Of a stretch of DNA of 64,000 bases, positions 49,531 through 58,005 are shown piece after piece (the first letter of the stretch is position 1; every line of letters starts with the position of its first letter). The translations under genes were made by a program, and so were the position numbers. The DNA lies in NCBI RefSeq assembly GCF_030068505.1, contig NZ_JAQOSO010000074.1, positions 1 to 64,000 of the forward strand. The letters run 5' to 3'. The notes under the pieces were generated by a model. It searched no databases. It saw nothing but the letters and a program-made list of their open reading frames with translations, and was not told where the DNA came from. The DNA is from Roseofilum capinflatum BLCC-M114 (GTDB lineage Bacteria > Cyanobacteriota > Cyanobacteriia > Cyanobacteriales > Desertifilaceae).

Positions 49531-49575
49531 TGGATATCGTAGGGAAAATTTAAGGATTTGATATCAGCCCCGATA

Positions 49576-51063
49576 TCAGTGGTTTCTCAAACCTAGTTCG
49601 ATCGCCTCAATCACCGACTCTAAGACCTTCACTCGCGCATAGAGCTTATTATTGCCCGCGACCACTGTCCAAGGAGCATTGGGGGTATGGGTGCGGCCAA
49701 TAGCCTGATTCACGGCGACCTCGTATAAGCCCCATTTTTCCCGGTTTCGCCAATCTTCATCGGTTAACTTATAGCGCTTAAAGGGATCGTTCTGACGGGA
49801 CTCAAATCGCTCTAACTGTTCCTCTGGACTCACATGGAGCCAAAACTTAACTAAAACATACCCGGCATGGGTTAACATGGCTTCAAATTCATTAATCTCG
49901 CGATAGGCTCGCCGCCATTGGATATCGGTGGCAAAGCCTTCAATGCGTTCGACTAAGACCCGACCATACCAGGTGCGGTCAAAAATGCCAATTTTGCCGG
50001 CCGTGGGTAAATCCCGCCAAAACCGCCATAGGTAATGATGCATTTTTTCCTCAGAAGTGGGCGCGGAAAATGCTCTCACTTCATAACTGCGAGGGTCTAG
50101 ATTATTGGTTAAGCGCTTAATGGCTCCTCCTTTTCCGGCAGCATCCCATCCTTCAAATAGGGCCAATACGGGCAATTTCTCCTTAAAAATCTTCAGTTGT
50201 AATTCCTGTAGTCTTACCTGGGCTTTTTTCAGCCGTTTTTTATATTCTTTCTTCGATAAGGAAGCACCCAGATCCACCCGTGCCAGAAAGTCGGGTTCTG
50301 TAGGTTCTAATTGCTCTTGGGGAGGTAAAGGAGCAGGAATGAGTTGACTTTGGCGACGGTCTAGGGCTTCTCGCAGGGTAGCGGCGACGGTTTGCAAGAC
50401 TTTCACTTGGGCCCAGCGCTGACAGTTGCCTTCCACTAATGTCCAGGGGGCAAACCCGGTACTGGTTTGGATAATCATTTCTTCTGCCAGCATCCGATAG
50501 TCATGATACCGTTTGACTTGTTGCCAATCTTCGTCCCGGACTCGCCAAGCATTGAGCCGGTCTTTGGCGTAGGCTTTGAGCCGTTGCTTGAGTTCTTTTT
50601 TACTCACATGAATCCAAAATTTGGCGATCGCACAGCCATCATCGCTCATTTGCCGTTCAAAGGCATTAATATGGCGCATCAGGGCGGGAACTTGGGATTC
50701 TTGGACGCGATCGAAGAGCCGGTCTTCGAGAACATGGGTATACCAGCTATGGTAAAATAGCCCGATGCTGCCGTAGTGGGGAATTTTGTGCCAAAAGCGC
50801 CAGAGGAAAGGATAGTTTTTTTCTTCGGCATTGGGCGGCCAAATGGGATGGACGGCAAATCCCCTAGGGTCCATATAACCAATGACATTTTTGACCAGAG
50901 CGCCTTTACCGGCTGCTGCCCACCCTTCAAGCACGATAATCATGGGTAATTTTTTCTCCCAACAGGCATGTTGAAGCGATCGCAACTGTTGCATCAGATC
51001 TTCTATTTCTGTTTTGTAGCGGTGCTTGTCGAGAGAACGATCCAAATTCAGTTGCTTGAGCAT
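49576..51063 (-). CDS. Polyphosphate kinase 2, two-domain (polyphosphate:AMP phosphotransferase type)
   Basis: The 495-aa product has two PPK2 domains in tandem. Walker A loops are GWAAAGKGALVKN and GWDAAGKGGAIKR, and each domain has the lid region (WPPNAEEKNYPFLWRFW, APTSEEKMHHYLWRFW) and DRTWYGRVLVERIEG-like motif (in the first, degenerate: YHSWYTHVLEDR). Two-domain PPK2s of this layout usually phosphorylate AMP with polyphosphate. In such proteins only the C-terminal domain is active as a rule, which fits the changed motif in the first. ATG 51063 is chosen over 51126: AAGGA lies upstream. Confidence 0.9.
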   Translation of the reverse strand: MLKQLNLDRSLDKHRYKTEIEDLMQQLRSLQHACWEKKLPMIIVLEGWAAAGKGALVKNVIGYMDPRGFAVHPIWPPNAEEKNYPFLWRFWHKIPHYGSIGLFYHSWYTHVLEDRLFDRVQESQVPALMRHINAFERQMSDDGCAIAKFWIHVSKKELKQRLKAYAKDRLNAWRVRDEDWQQVKRYHDYRMLAEEMIIQTSTGFAPWTLVEGNCQRWAQVKVLQTVAATLREALDRRQSQLIPAPLPPQEQLEPTEPDFLARVDLGASLSKKEYKKRLKKAQVRLQELQLKIFKEKLPVLALFEGWDAAGKGGAIKRLTNNLDPRSYEVRAFSAPTSEEKMHHYLWRFWRDLPTAGKIGIFDRTWYGRVLVERIEGFATDIQWRRAYREINEFEAMLTHAGYVLVKFWLHVSPEEQLERFESRQNDPFKRYKLTDEDWRNREKWGLYEVAVNQAIGRTHTPNAPWTVVAGNNKLYARVKVLESVIEAIELGLRNH

Positions 51064-51218
51064 TCGGGTATATGTCCTTGTATGGTGGTTCTGATATGAT
51101 CGGCGATCGCCTCCTAATTTTACCAATCCTTTGGTTTATTTTTAACTTTGAATCCTCCCTTCTATCCTTTCCTCTCCATTTGATATACTGAAGGGATAAC
51201 AACTGAGGAGATCCCATC

Positions 51219-51491
51219 ATGGAAACTCACTCCGATAACGATCTTTCCCTAATCTCGGTTATCCCTTCCGCGTGCCTCTCCCCGATTTTCTCCACAAGTC
51301 TCAGACTTATTTTAAGGGAGGTTGTAGGGCTTTTGAAATGGATTCTAGAGGGCGGATTATTGCTGGTCTTGATCGGGGGAGCGACTCTGTTTGGGTCTCC
51401 AGAATTGAGTTATATCCTGGTCTGTGGACTTGTTTTTTTAATTTTTATGGCTGTGATTATTCAACTCCTGAAAGTTAAAGTAATTTCTTAA
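51219..51491 (+). CDS. Small membrane protein, 90 aa
   Basis: I recognise no family. The product has a polar start (METHSDNDLSLISVIP), an amphipathic stretch, and two membrane helices (ILEGGLLLVLIGGATLFG and LSYILVCGLVFLIFMAVIIQLL). GAGGAG at 51205-51210 precedes the ATG at good spacing, which supports translation. It is divergent from the PPK2 gene and ends 22 bp before the IS-type left end. Confidence 0.55.
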   Translation: METHSDNDLSLISVIPSACLSPIFSTSLRLILREVVGLLKWILEGGLLLVLIGGATLFGSPELSYILVCGLVFLIFMAVIIQLLKVKVIS

Positions 51492-51628
51492 ACCATTCTT
51501 TTATCATAGAAATGGGTTGAAAACCCCGTCCTTCAGGACGGCTTTTCTTGCTTTCTAATATACCAGTTTCTTCTGTGTTACAATATTTGTGATATAATGT
51601 AAGAGAAGTCAAAACTAAGCTTTACTTC

Positions 51629-52844
51629 ATGGAAAAAGCACAAAATTACCGATTTTACCCAACACCTGAACAAGAGTCGCTATTACGACGAACTTTAGGA
51701 TGTGTAAGATTTGTTTACAACAAAGCTCTCCATGAAAGAACTCAAGCTTGGTATGAACGGCAAGAAAGAGTGGGTTACAGCGAAACTTCTTTTATGCTAA
51801 CTCTTTGGAAGAAGGAAGACGACTTAAGTTTTCTTAATGAAGTTAGTAGCGTTCCATTACAGCAAGGGTTAAGACATTTACAAACTGCTTTTGCCAACTT
51901 TTTTACTAAACGGGCAAAATATCCCAATTTCAAGAAAAAACATCAGGGCGGTAGCGCCGAATTCACTAAAGCTGCTTTTAAGTTCAAAGATGGTGAAATC
52001 TATTTAGCCAAATGTAAAGAACCTTTACCCATTCGATGGTCTCGTCAAATTCCTGAAGGATGTCAGCCAACTTCGGTAACAGTGAAGCTCCATCCGTCAG
52101 GGCGTTGGCACATTTCCATCCAGCTTGATGATCCGACTATCAAGCCTTTACCTGCGAATAATAAAGCAGTAGGGATTGACTTAGGTCTGAGTAGTTTGGT
52201 AATTACCAGTGATGGGGAAAAATTTCCTAACCCTAAGCACTTAAAAAAACACTACCGTAAACTCAGAAGACTTCAAAAAATTCTATCCCGTAAACAGAAA
52301 GGATCTAATAATCGGTATAAAGCCAGGGTCAAATTAGCTAAAGCTCACCTAAAAATTACCGACACACGAAAAGACCATTTACACAAAATAACTACTCAAC
52401 TAATTCGTGTTCATGTCCGCTTTGCGGAAAAATCAAACGATTGGTGTTGAAGACTTAGCTGTGAAAAATATGGTCAAAAACCGAAAACTGTCTCAAGCAA
52501 TATCTGATGCAAGTTGGGGAGAGTTGACCCGTCAGTTGGAATATAAGTGCCAATGGTACGGTAGAAACTATATGGAAATTGATCGATGGTTCCCTAGTTC
52601 TAAGCGATGCAGTAATTGTGGACATATTGAAGAAAGAATGCCGTTAAATATTCGGGAATGGGATTGTCCTAAATGTGGAACACACCACGACCGAGATATT
52701 AACGCATCAAAAAATATTTTGGCGGCAGGGCTTGCCGTGTCAGTCTGTGGAGCGAGTGTAAGACCTGATCTGAGTAAATCAGTGAAGGCAACTGCTATGA
52801 AACAGAAACCTAAAGCCTCCTGCGGAGGAGCTTCGCTAACGTGA
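51629..52844 (+). pseudogene. tnpB: TnpB RNA-guided endonuclease, frameshifted
   Basis: Two overlapping frames (51629-52450 and 52407-52844) together make one TnpB. The first holds the N-terminal helical/wedge part and RuvC-I Asp in AVGIDLGLSSL. The second holds the RuvC-II Glu (VEDLAVKNM), the zinc finger CSNCGHIEER...CPKCG and the RuvC-III Asp (DRDINASKN). All catalytic residues remain. The break follows TTQLIR: a net 19-nt insertion (52409-52432) shifts the frame before NQTIGVED. The inserted DNA supplies GTG 52407 and ATG 52413 for the second half, so two separate peptides are possible but an active enzyme is doubtful. TnpB cuts DNA under guidance of the RNA from the element's right end. 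Confidence 0.88.
52409..52432 (-). repeat. Short palindromic repeat, copy C, inserted in tnpB
   Basis: The complement reads TTTTTCCGCAAAGCGG then ACATGAAC and matches copy A (4550-4572) with one extra A. It sits between codons for LIR and NQT, where an unbroken TnpB would read on directly. Confidence 0.8.
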
Positions 52845-52883
52845 GGTTTAGGAATCCCCTCGCCTTCAGGCAGGGGTTGGATG

Positions 52884-53921
52884 TCAATCACTTAACGCTT
52901 CAGTTAAGTTCTGAGCATTGTTTTCCATGATTCTTAAATAAGCCGTTGGTTCACTCCTGGTTGTGTCTCCTGTCGCGATCGGATCGAACATGCTCACTTC
53001 AATGTTCAGGTCTTGAGCTAAGGTTTCAAAGGCTTTAGTGCCGACTCCTGGTTCTTCTAGCAAGGCTTGAATTTGTTCTGCTTGCACAATTTCGATCAAA
53101 CGGCGCACGTCTTCAGGAGAGGGGTTTTCTTCGGGGATGTCCACTAAAAATTCAGATCTCAGACCATAACTCTGGGCGAAATAATTGGCGAAATCATGAA
53201 AGGTGATAAAGGTTTGTCCTGCGTAAGGTTGCAGTTTTTCGGTGATTTGAGCATCTAAGGCTTTGAGTTCTTCGATAAAGACCGCCGCATTTTGGGTGTA
53301 AATTTCTTGTCCTTCTGGGTCGGCGGCAATGAAAGCATCACGGATATTTTCGACTTGCTGAATGGCTCGTTTGGGATCGAGCCAAATGTGGGGGTCGAAT
53401 TCTCCATGATGGTGATGACCATGGTCGTGGTCGTGGTCGTGGTCATGGTCATGGTCATGGTCATGGTCGTGGTCGTGGTCATGATCGTGGTCATCATGGC
53501 CATGGTCTTTTTCTGCAACCCTCAAGAGTTCAATGCCGGAACTCGAATCAACGATGATTAAATCGCTATTCTCGGCATTGTTGATCATGTCATCCAAGAA
53601 AAACTCTAGTTCTAAGCCATTTTTGACTAAGATATCTGCTTGGGCGATCGCCTGAACATCCGCAGGTTTGGCTTGGTAATCGTGGGGGCCAACATTGGTC
53701 GGTAGTAATTGGACAACTTCTGCGCGATCGCCTACCACTGCCTTGGTAAATTGAGTCATGGGCAAAAATGTGGTCACCACCTCCAACTCGTCCTGCTCTT
53801 CTACAACGGCTGTATTTTCTTCGGTGGTGGATTCAATACTGGAGTTAGAAGCACAACTGACCACAGAGAGCGCGGTGACAACGGCGATCGCCAACTGACT
53901 GACCCTTTTTCCTAGAAGCAT
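52884..53921 (-). CDS. znuA: Zinc ABC transporter substrate-binding protein (ZnuA-like)
   Basis: The 345-aa product captures zinc in the periplasm for an ABC importer. An N-terminal signal ends in the lipobox-like SVVSCAS (Cys near residue 23). Metal His ligands are in GPHDYQAKP, FDPHIWLDP, and FHDFANYF. A long His/Asp loop ([HD]n, ~52 bp units near 53395-53515) binds zinc before it enters the pocket. Its stop codon lies in the right end of the IS element, so the last residues may be altered. znuB and znuC are not in the window. The Zur-like box upstream points to zinc control. Confidence 0.92.
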   Translation of the reverse strand: MLLGKRVSQLAIAVVTALSVVSCASNSSIESTTEENTAVVEEQDELEVVTTFLPMTQFTKAVVGDRAEVVQLLPTNVGPHDYQAKPADVQAIAQADILVKNGLELEFFLDDMINNAENSDLIIVDSSSGIELLRVAEKDHGHDDHDHDHDHDHDHDHDHDHDHDHDHGHHHHGEFDPHIWLDPKRAIQQVENIRDAFIAADPEGQEIYTQNAAVFIEELKALDAQITEKLQPYAGQTFITFHDFANYFAQSYGLRSEFLVDIPEENPSPEDVRRLIEIVQAEQIQALLEEPGVGTKAFETLAQDLNIEVSMFDPIATGDTTRSEPTAYLRIMENNAQNLTEALSD

Positions 53922-53935
53922 GATCGACTAAACAT

Positions 53936-53958
53936 AGAATGATTATCATTTTTTATTT
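53936..53958 (-). promoter_or_regulatory. Zur/Fur-type operator upstream of znuA
   Basis: The complement holds AAAATGATAATCATTCT, the core TGATAATCATT of Fur-family boxes, 15-37 nt before the ATG at 53921. Next to a zinc-binding protein gene, Zur is the likely repressor; Fur cannot be excluded by sequence. Confidence 0.75.
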
Positions 53959-54038
53959 TACCCCTCTTGTGTCAAACTGTGTGAATCCTGTTCGAGAATC
54001 CAACCGTTACGGACTCTGGAAGATTTATACTGCTTCTG

Positions 54039-57000
54039 CTAACCCTCGGCAGGGGGTTGGTAAATGACAGTTTCGCTCCCTTCCTCCTCTTCTGCATCTA
54101 GTTCAGGGGGTGGGGTATATAAAACCGTTTCACTATCATCATCATCGTCTTCTTCCGAATCATCGCCGCCATCAGGAATTTGATCGGGCATATAGGCAGC
54201 CGTCAGCATATCCTCCGCCTCTTCCGGAGTTTCCATATCCTCAATCGTGGATTGATCCGAGTGGTCTGACCGATTGAAATAAGATCCCGGTTCAAAGGCA
54301 ACGGTTTCGTCTTCAGCGATTTCAATCAGGGGGAAGAAGTCGCCATCAGGAGGCACTGGGGTCATATTGGGTTCACTTTCATCATCAGTCCAACTGGCTT
54401 CTTGGTAAGCGCAATATTGTTCCCAAGTCCAAAAAACTCCTTGGGACTGGATAAAGTTTTGGTGCTGGGGATCGATGAGAGCTTGATAGAGACAAGAATT
54501 CGTAAAGTTAGCCGAGTCTAAACGAGCGCCTTGTAATTTAGCTCCGGTGAGGTTGGCGAGGCTGAGATTGGCTCCGGATAAGTCAGCCCCGGATAAGTCA
54601 GCCCCGGATAAGTCAGCTCCCGATAGGTTGACTTCTTGGAGTTGGGCCCCACTCAGGGTTGCTCCAGTCAGGTTTGCCCCTTGGAGGTTAGTATTTTGCA
54701 GGAGACTTTTGGGTAGGATGGCGTGTTGTAAGTTGACCCAAGGCAGTTCCAGGTCATGGAAATCTCGCCCCAGACGTTGCCAAAAGGTAAGGGGAGCAAG
54801 AATGGAGGCTCGCCCGGCTAGGGTGAGGAGTTGATTGGGGTTGTAGGGCAGCCATCGACCCAGGGTGGGGGCTTGCAAATTGGGATCGGTGGCTGTGGAG
54901 GGTTCAGAGGAGATGAGGAGATCGGGAATACCACAGGGATAGAAGGGGATGGAGGTAGCGCGGGCAAGGGCTGCGAGGAGGAGGAGAAGGTTAACACCAA
55001 GGACGGCATCGACTTGTAGGAGGTTGATGGGATTACCCAGGGATTGGAAGCGAGCGTGGGCTTGTTTGGCGATGGGGGTGTCGATCCATTGTCCTTGGCA
55101 GTAACTAGCCCAGAAGCGATCCAGGCGATCGCAGAGGGTGGTTAAATTGAAGGATTGGGGATAGTTTTTCTGATCCCGTTGCAGTCGCTCTAGGAGTAGG
55201 TCTTCACTGTTGTAAGGCAGGAGACCAAATCCGAGTAGAGGATAGAGAATTTGGGCAATGGTTTGCAGGTCAATTTCTTGGCTCGGATCGAGGAGGGGTT
55301 GGAGTTGTTTGGCGATCGCCTCAGTCGCCAAGTATTCACCGAAACTGCGATGGGTAAATTGATATTCAATCCTTTGAGGGTGTAGTTTCGGAGTCACCTG
55401 AAATAAAAATGAAGGTAAATCTAGGGGTTCAGATTCCGGAATGTTCAGTTGGGTGTGCAGGTGGGTACTGTTGAGGGTATCTTGTCCACTTTGGAGTAAA
55501 GTCAGGGCAGCATTTTGGCAGAGGATACGCAGGTTTAAGGGAGAGCGACCTTTGAGGAAGCGGGATATGGTTTCTTGCGATCGCCCCGCATGGCCAAGTC
55601 CAATCCGAATCAGCTTTTGAGTTTGTCTTCCCCGCAGTCGTCCCGTCGTAATTTCACCGAGTAGCCAGGTCATCATGCGATCGTAGAGTTCTAATTTTAC
55701 CCCTGGAAACGGAATTTCAATTAAATCTTTCTCGAAAAACCCATCCCGATGCAAAACCCCCAGTAGATAGAGGATTAAGGGTTGCCGCACCATGGCAGCT
55801 AATTCTTTAGCTCCTGTTTTCCCACTAAATAATCCAGCTTGCTTCAGAAAGTCAAAATAGGACTTTGCAATTTCTCGACTTTGCAATTTTGACCAATTCT
55901 TAAACCATTCTTGCACCGATTCCAAGTCCATCGCTTCTATCTTAAATCGGGCAATTTTGAGAGGAAATCTAGTTTTCAAGACCCCAGAGAGCAAACCCAC
56001 ATCAGAATCGGGTTTTCGATCTCCACTCTTTTGTAGTTTTTGTTCTAAGGCTAAACGGGAGCGAAAATCAGAACGACTGGTTAAGACAATTTTATGGCGA
56101 GGCCATCCTCTGGGATCGCGGTGTTTTTGTTGAAATTGGGCAATTTGTTCCAGCAGTTTCTGATAAGGGTCATCTCCGACACAAGAATAAGGCAGAGAAT
56201 CTAGACTATCCAAAATTAATAAACAAGGGGGTAATCCTGGCTTTAACCAACCATCATTTCGAGTAAACTCAGCTTTCTTAAACGCCGAATCCAAAGTTTC
56301 TTCTAAGGAATTTCCTAACTGAATGGAACCCAAATAAATCACAATCGGCATCCATTGAGGATAGATGTTTTGAGCAATTTCGGCTGCCCACCATTGACAA
56401 AAGCGAGTTTTTCCTAACCCTGATGGCCCTTCAATCAGGGCTAAACTGTGGGAATCTGCAAGCTGTTCGTTGGCCCAATCGAGTAAGGATATACTTTTCT
56501 CAGATTCTGCATGATTGGCAGGCAATCCTTTAGGAATGACATATAGTTGTGACCAAGAAAACGATTCTTCAAAACAGGGTAAACCTAGATTAATTTGCAG
56601 ATCCGATCGATAAAATTCTCTGGGTAAATCAATCACGGCTCGTGCCCCTGGTGAGGCCGGTTCTAAGAGTTCATAATCTCCTGAACCAACTCCATAAAAT
56701 CCCTGGCTAGAATCGCCAATCCGAACAAATTTTTGCAGTTGAGGCAAATAAATATGATATTCGGAAACCGTTTTGAGCAGTTGTCCTAATAAGGCTTGAT
56801 GGAGCCGTTGCACTAAGAGTTGACTTTCTCGCTCTTCAGCGCCATTGGCTACTAACCAAGCTTGGATCACTTGATGAATGTGGCCAATAATAGGAGAATG
56901 AGTCAAATTGGAAAGGAGTTTTTCGGTTTCTAAATCGGTGATCCGTTTACGGTGAATCGCTTCAAGCTGAGAAACCCAGGGGGTAGAGTCCGTTTCCGTA

Positions 57001-57470
57001 GAGGAAGAAGAGGGAAATTGGGTAATCCAACTGCGATTTAACCAGGGTTTACAGAGGGTTTCTTCTTGAATTAAGAGGCTTTCTAAAGCATCTAAATAGG
57101 CAATTTCTAGGGCTAACCAGGTGCTATGGTTGCGAGGCATCGGTTTATACTGACTCTCTACCTGGATCATGGCTCCAGTCAGTTGGCTTAAGGGGCGAAG
57201 ATGCGATCGCCCCTTGGAGAGGGGTCTTTCGAGAAATTCCGCCAGAATATTGGTGTGGAAACTGGTTAATTGTTGCTCATGTAGGGTTTGCACCAACCGA
57301 AACGCTACCCCGACTAAATCAGCTTGGCTTAACTGCATCAGGTTAATTGTACCGGGGGCATCCTTGACTCGATCGGATGTAGAGGCAGATTGTATCAGGG
57401 ACAGACTTGGCTGAACCGAGCCAAGGCCAATCTGGGATGCTTGAAGCCAATCATAAATCTTGAAGTTCAT
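54039..57470 (-). CDS. NACHT-type NTPase with pentapeptide repeats, 1143 aa
   Basis: In order: an N-terminal helical region (1-270) unlike any domain I know; a NACHT-like P-loop NTPase (~340-520) with Walker A GPSGLGKT (348-355), Walker B LLILDSLDSLP, and sensor LTSRSDFR; a helical C-terminal part of the NTPase region including a typical FTHRSFGEYLATEAI segment; ~12 pentapeptide repeats (A[DN]LSG type, ~917-990); and a Asp/Glu-rich tail (~1010-1143). Proteins of this layout belong to the STAND class (signal-driven switches); NACHT-pentapeptide relatives occur in multicellular cyanobacteria. Function is unknown: defence, or cell-state signalling. It lies alone; its 3' neighbour is the znuA-like gene. 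Confidence 0.85.
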   Translation of the reverse strand: MNFKIYDWLQASQIGLGSVQPSLSLIQSASTSDRVKDAPGTINLMQLSQADLVGVAFRLVQTLHEQQLTSFHTNILAEFLERPLSKGRSHLRPLSQLTGAMIQVESQYKPMPRNHSTWLALEIAYLDALESLLIQEETLCKPWLNRSWITQFPSSSSTETDSTPWVSQLEAIHRKRITDLETEKLLSNLTHSPIIGHIHQVIQAWLVANGAEERESQLLVQRLHQALLGQLLKTVSEYHIYLPQLQKFVRIGDSSQGFYGVGSGDYELLEPASPGARAVIDLPREFYRSDLQINLGLPCFEESFSWSQLYVIPKGLPANHAESEKSISLLDWANEQLADSHSLALIEGPSGLGKTRFCQWWAAEIAQNIYPQWMPIVIYLGSIQLGNSLEETLDSAFKKAEFTRNDGWLKPGLPPCLLILDSLDSLPYSCVGDDPYQKLLEQIAQFQQKHRDPRGWPRHKIVLTSRSDFRSRLALEQKLQKSGDRKPDSDVGLLSGVLKTRFPLKIARFKIEAMDLESVQEWFKNWSKLQSREIAKSYFDFLKQAGLFSGKTGAKELAAMVRQPLILYLLGVLHRDGFFEKDLIEIPFPGVKLELYDRMMTWLLGEITTGRLRGRQTQKLIRIGLGHAGRSQETISRFLKGRSPLNLRILCQNAALTLLQSGQDTLNSTHLHTQLNIPESEPLDLPSFLFQVTPKLHPQRIEYQFTHRSFGEYLATEAIAKQLQPLLDPSQEIDLQTIAQILYPLLGFGLLPYNSEDLLLERLQRDQKNYPQSFNLTTLCDRLDRFWASYCQGQWIDTPIAKQAHARFQSLGNPINLLQVDAVLGVNLLLLLAALARATSIPFYPCGIPDLLISSEPSTATDPNLQAPTLGRWLPYNPNQLLTLAGRASILAPLTFWQRLGRDFHDLELPWVNLQHAILPKSLLQNTNLQGANLTGATLSGAQLQEVNLSGADLSGADLSGADLSGANLSLANLTGAKLQGARLDSANFTNSCLYQALIDPQHQNFIQSQGVFWTWEQYCAYQEASWTDDESEPNMTPVPPDGDFFPLIEIAEDETVAFEPGSYFNRSDHSDQSTIEDMETPEEAEDMLTAAYMPDQIPDGGDDSEEDDDDDSETVLYTPPPELDAEEEEGSETVIYQPPAEG
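54577..54621 (-). repeat. 15-bp repeat in the pentapeptide region
   Basis: Three identical 15-bp units (GCCCCGGATAAGTCA with one variant) encode successive ADLSG pentapeptides, showing recent copy gain in the beta-helix. Confidence 0.75.
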
Positions 57471-58005
57471 TCTACAGGTTCCGGATCGCGAATAGTCTGG
57501 CGGCTAGTTTTAGAGAGGACAAGAAACAAGGCGTTCGTTAACCCTTACAATTTCCAAGTTAACAATCAGAAGATACCCATGGCATCGGATGAGGCTCCTG
57601 AATTGGGTAAGGCACTTCCGAATAAGAGAAGTTGAGGACAATAGCCAAGAGCAGCTAGGATCGATCGGGTCAATCTCCTGAACCGTTCCCTTATGAGTCA
57701 AACTATACAAAACGAAGGCTAGAGGACACAAGGGTGAGTGTGGCATAGGTGATATCAAGGATTTTAAAGACCAAAACCCATTACACTAAACAACGGTTAA
57801 ACTCTAGAACAAGGCCAGAGGCCCTAGGCTACTCTGGTTAGTCTATACCTATATTCGGCGATCGCCCTGAACTGAATCCGGATTTCCCCCTCTGGATCAG
57901 GATTAAACTCTTTTCTAAATGATTGAAACCCAGTTGAATGACTGGAATTACATTTACGTCTTCTTGATTGAGTCCATTGCGTTATACCCATTTCTCCCCT
58001 AGTCT
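57471..58005. other. Intergenic region between divergent genes
   Basis: It should hold the promoters of the NACHT gene and of the VYQEP protein gene. Small frames on both strands (57390-57635, 57510-57758) show no motif or ribosome site. HIP1-like GCGATCGC stands at 57857. I see no RNA gene. Confidence 0.4.

Larger units (their letters stand above)
51513..52887 (+). mobile_element. IS200/IS605-type element, tnpB only (no tnpA)
   Basis: The left end has the hairpin CCGTCC-TTCA-GGACGG (51526-51541). The right end has GCCTCC/GGAGG (52817-52829), a bulged hairpin CCCCT-c-GCC-TTCA-GGC-AGGGG (52856-52876) and then TTGGATGTCAA, the usual end of this class and of its guide (omega) RNA. The right boundary is set at 52887; the left is approximate. 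There is no TnpA (Y1 transposase), so it could move only with one supplied from elsewhere. The right end abuts the 3' end of the znuA-like gene. Confidence 0.8.

Noticed and set aside
53255-53561. Met/Thr-rich and Met/Val-rich frames
   Set aside because: They are shadows of the His/Asp-coding repeat in the znuA-like gene.
57510-57758. 82-codon minus-strand frame upstream of the NACHT gene
   Set aside because: No ribosome site or recognisable composition; it lies in the expected promoter region.
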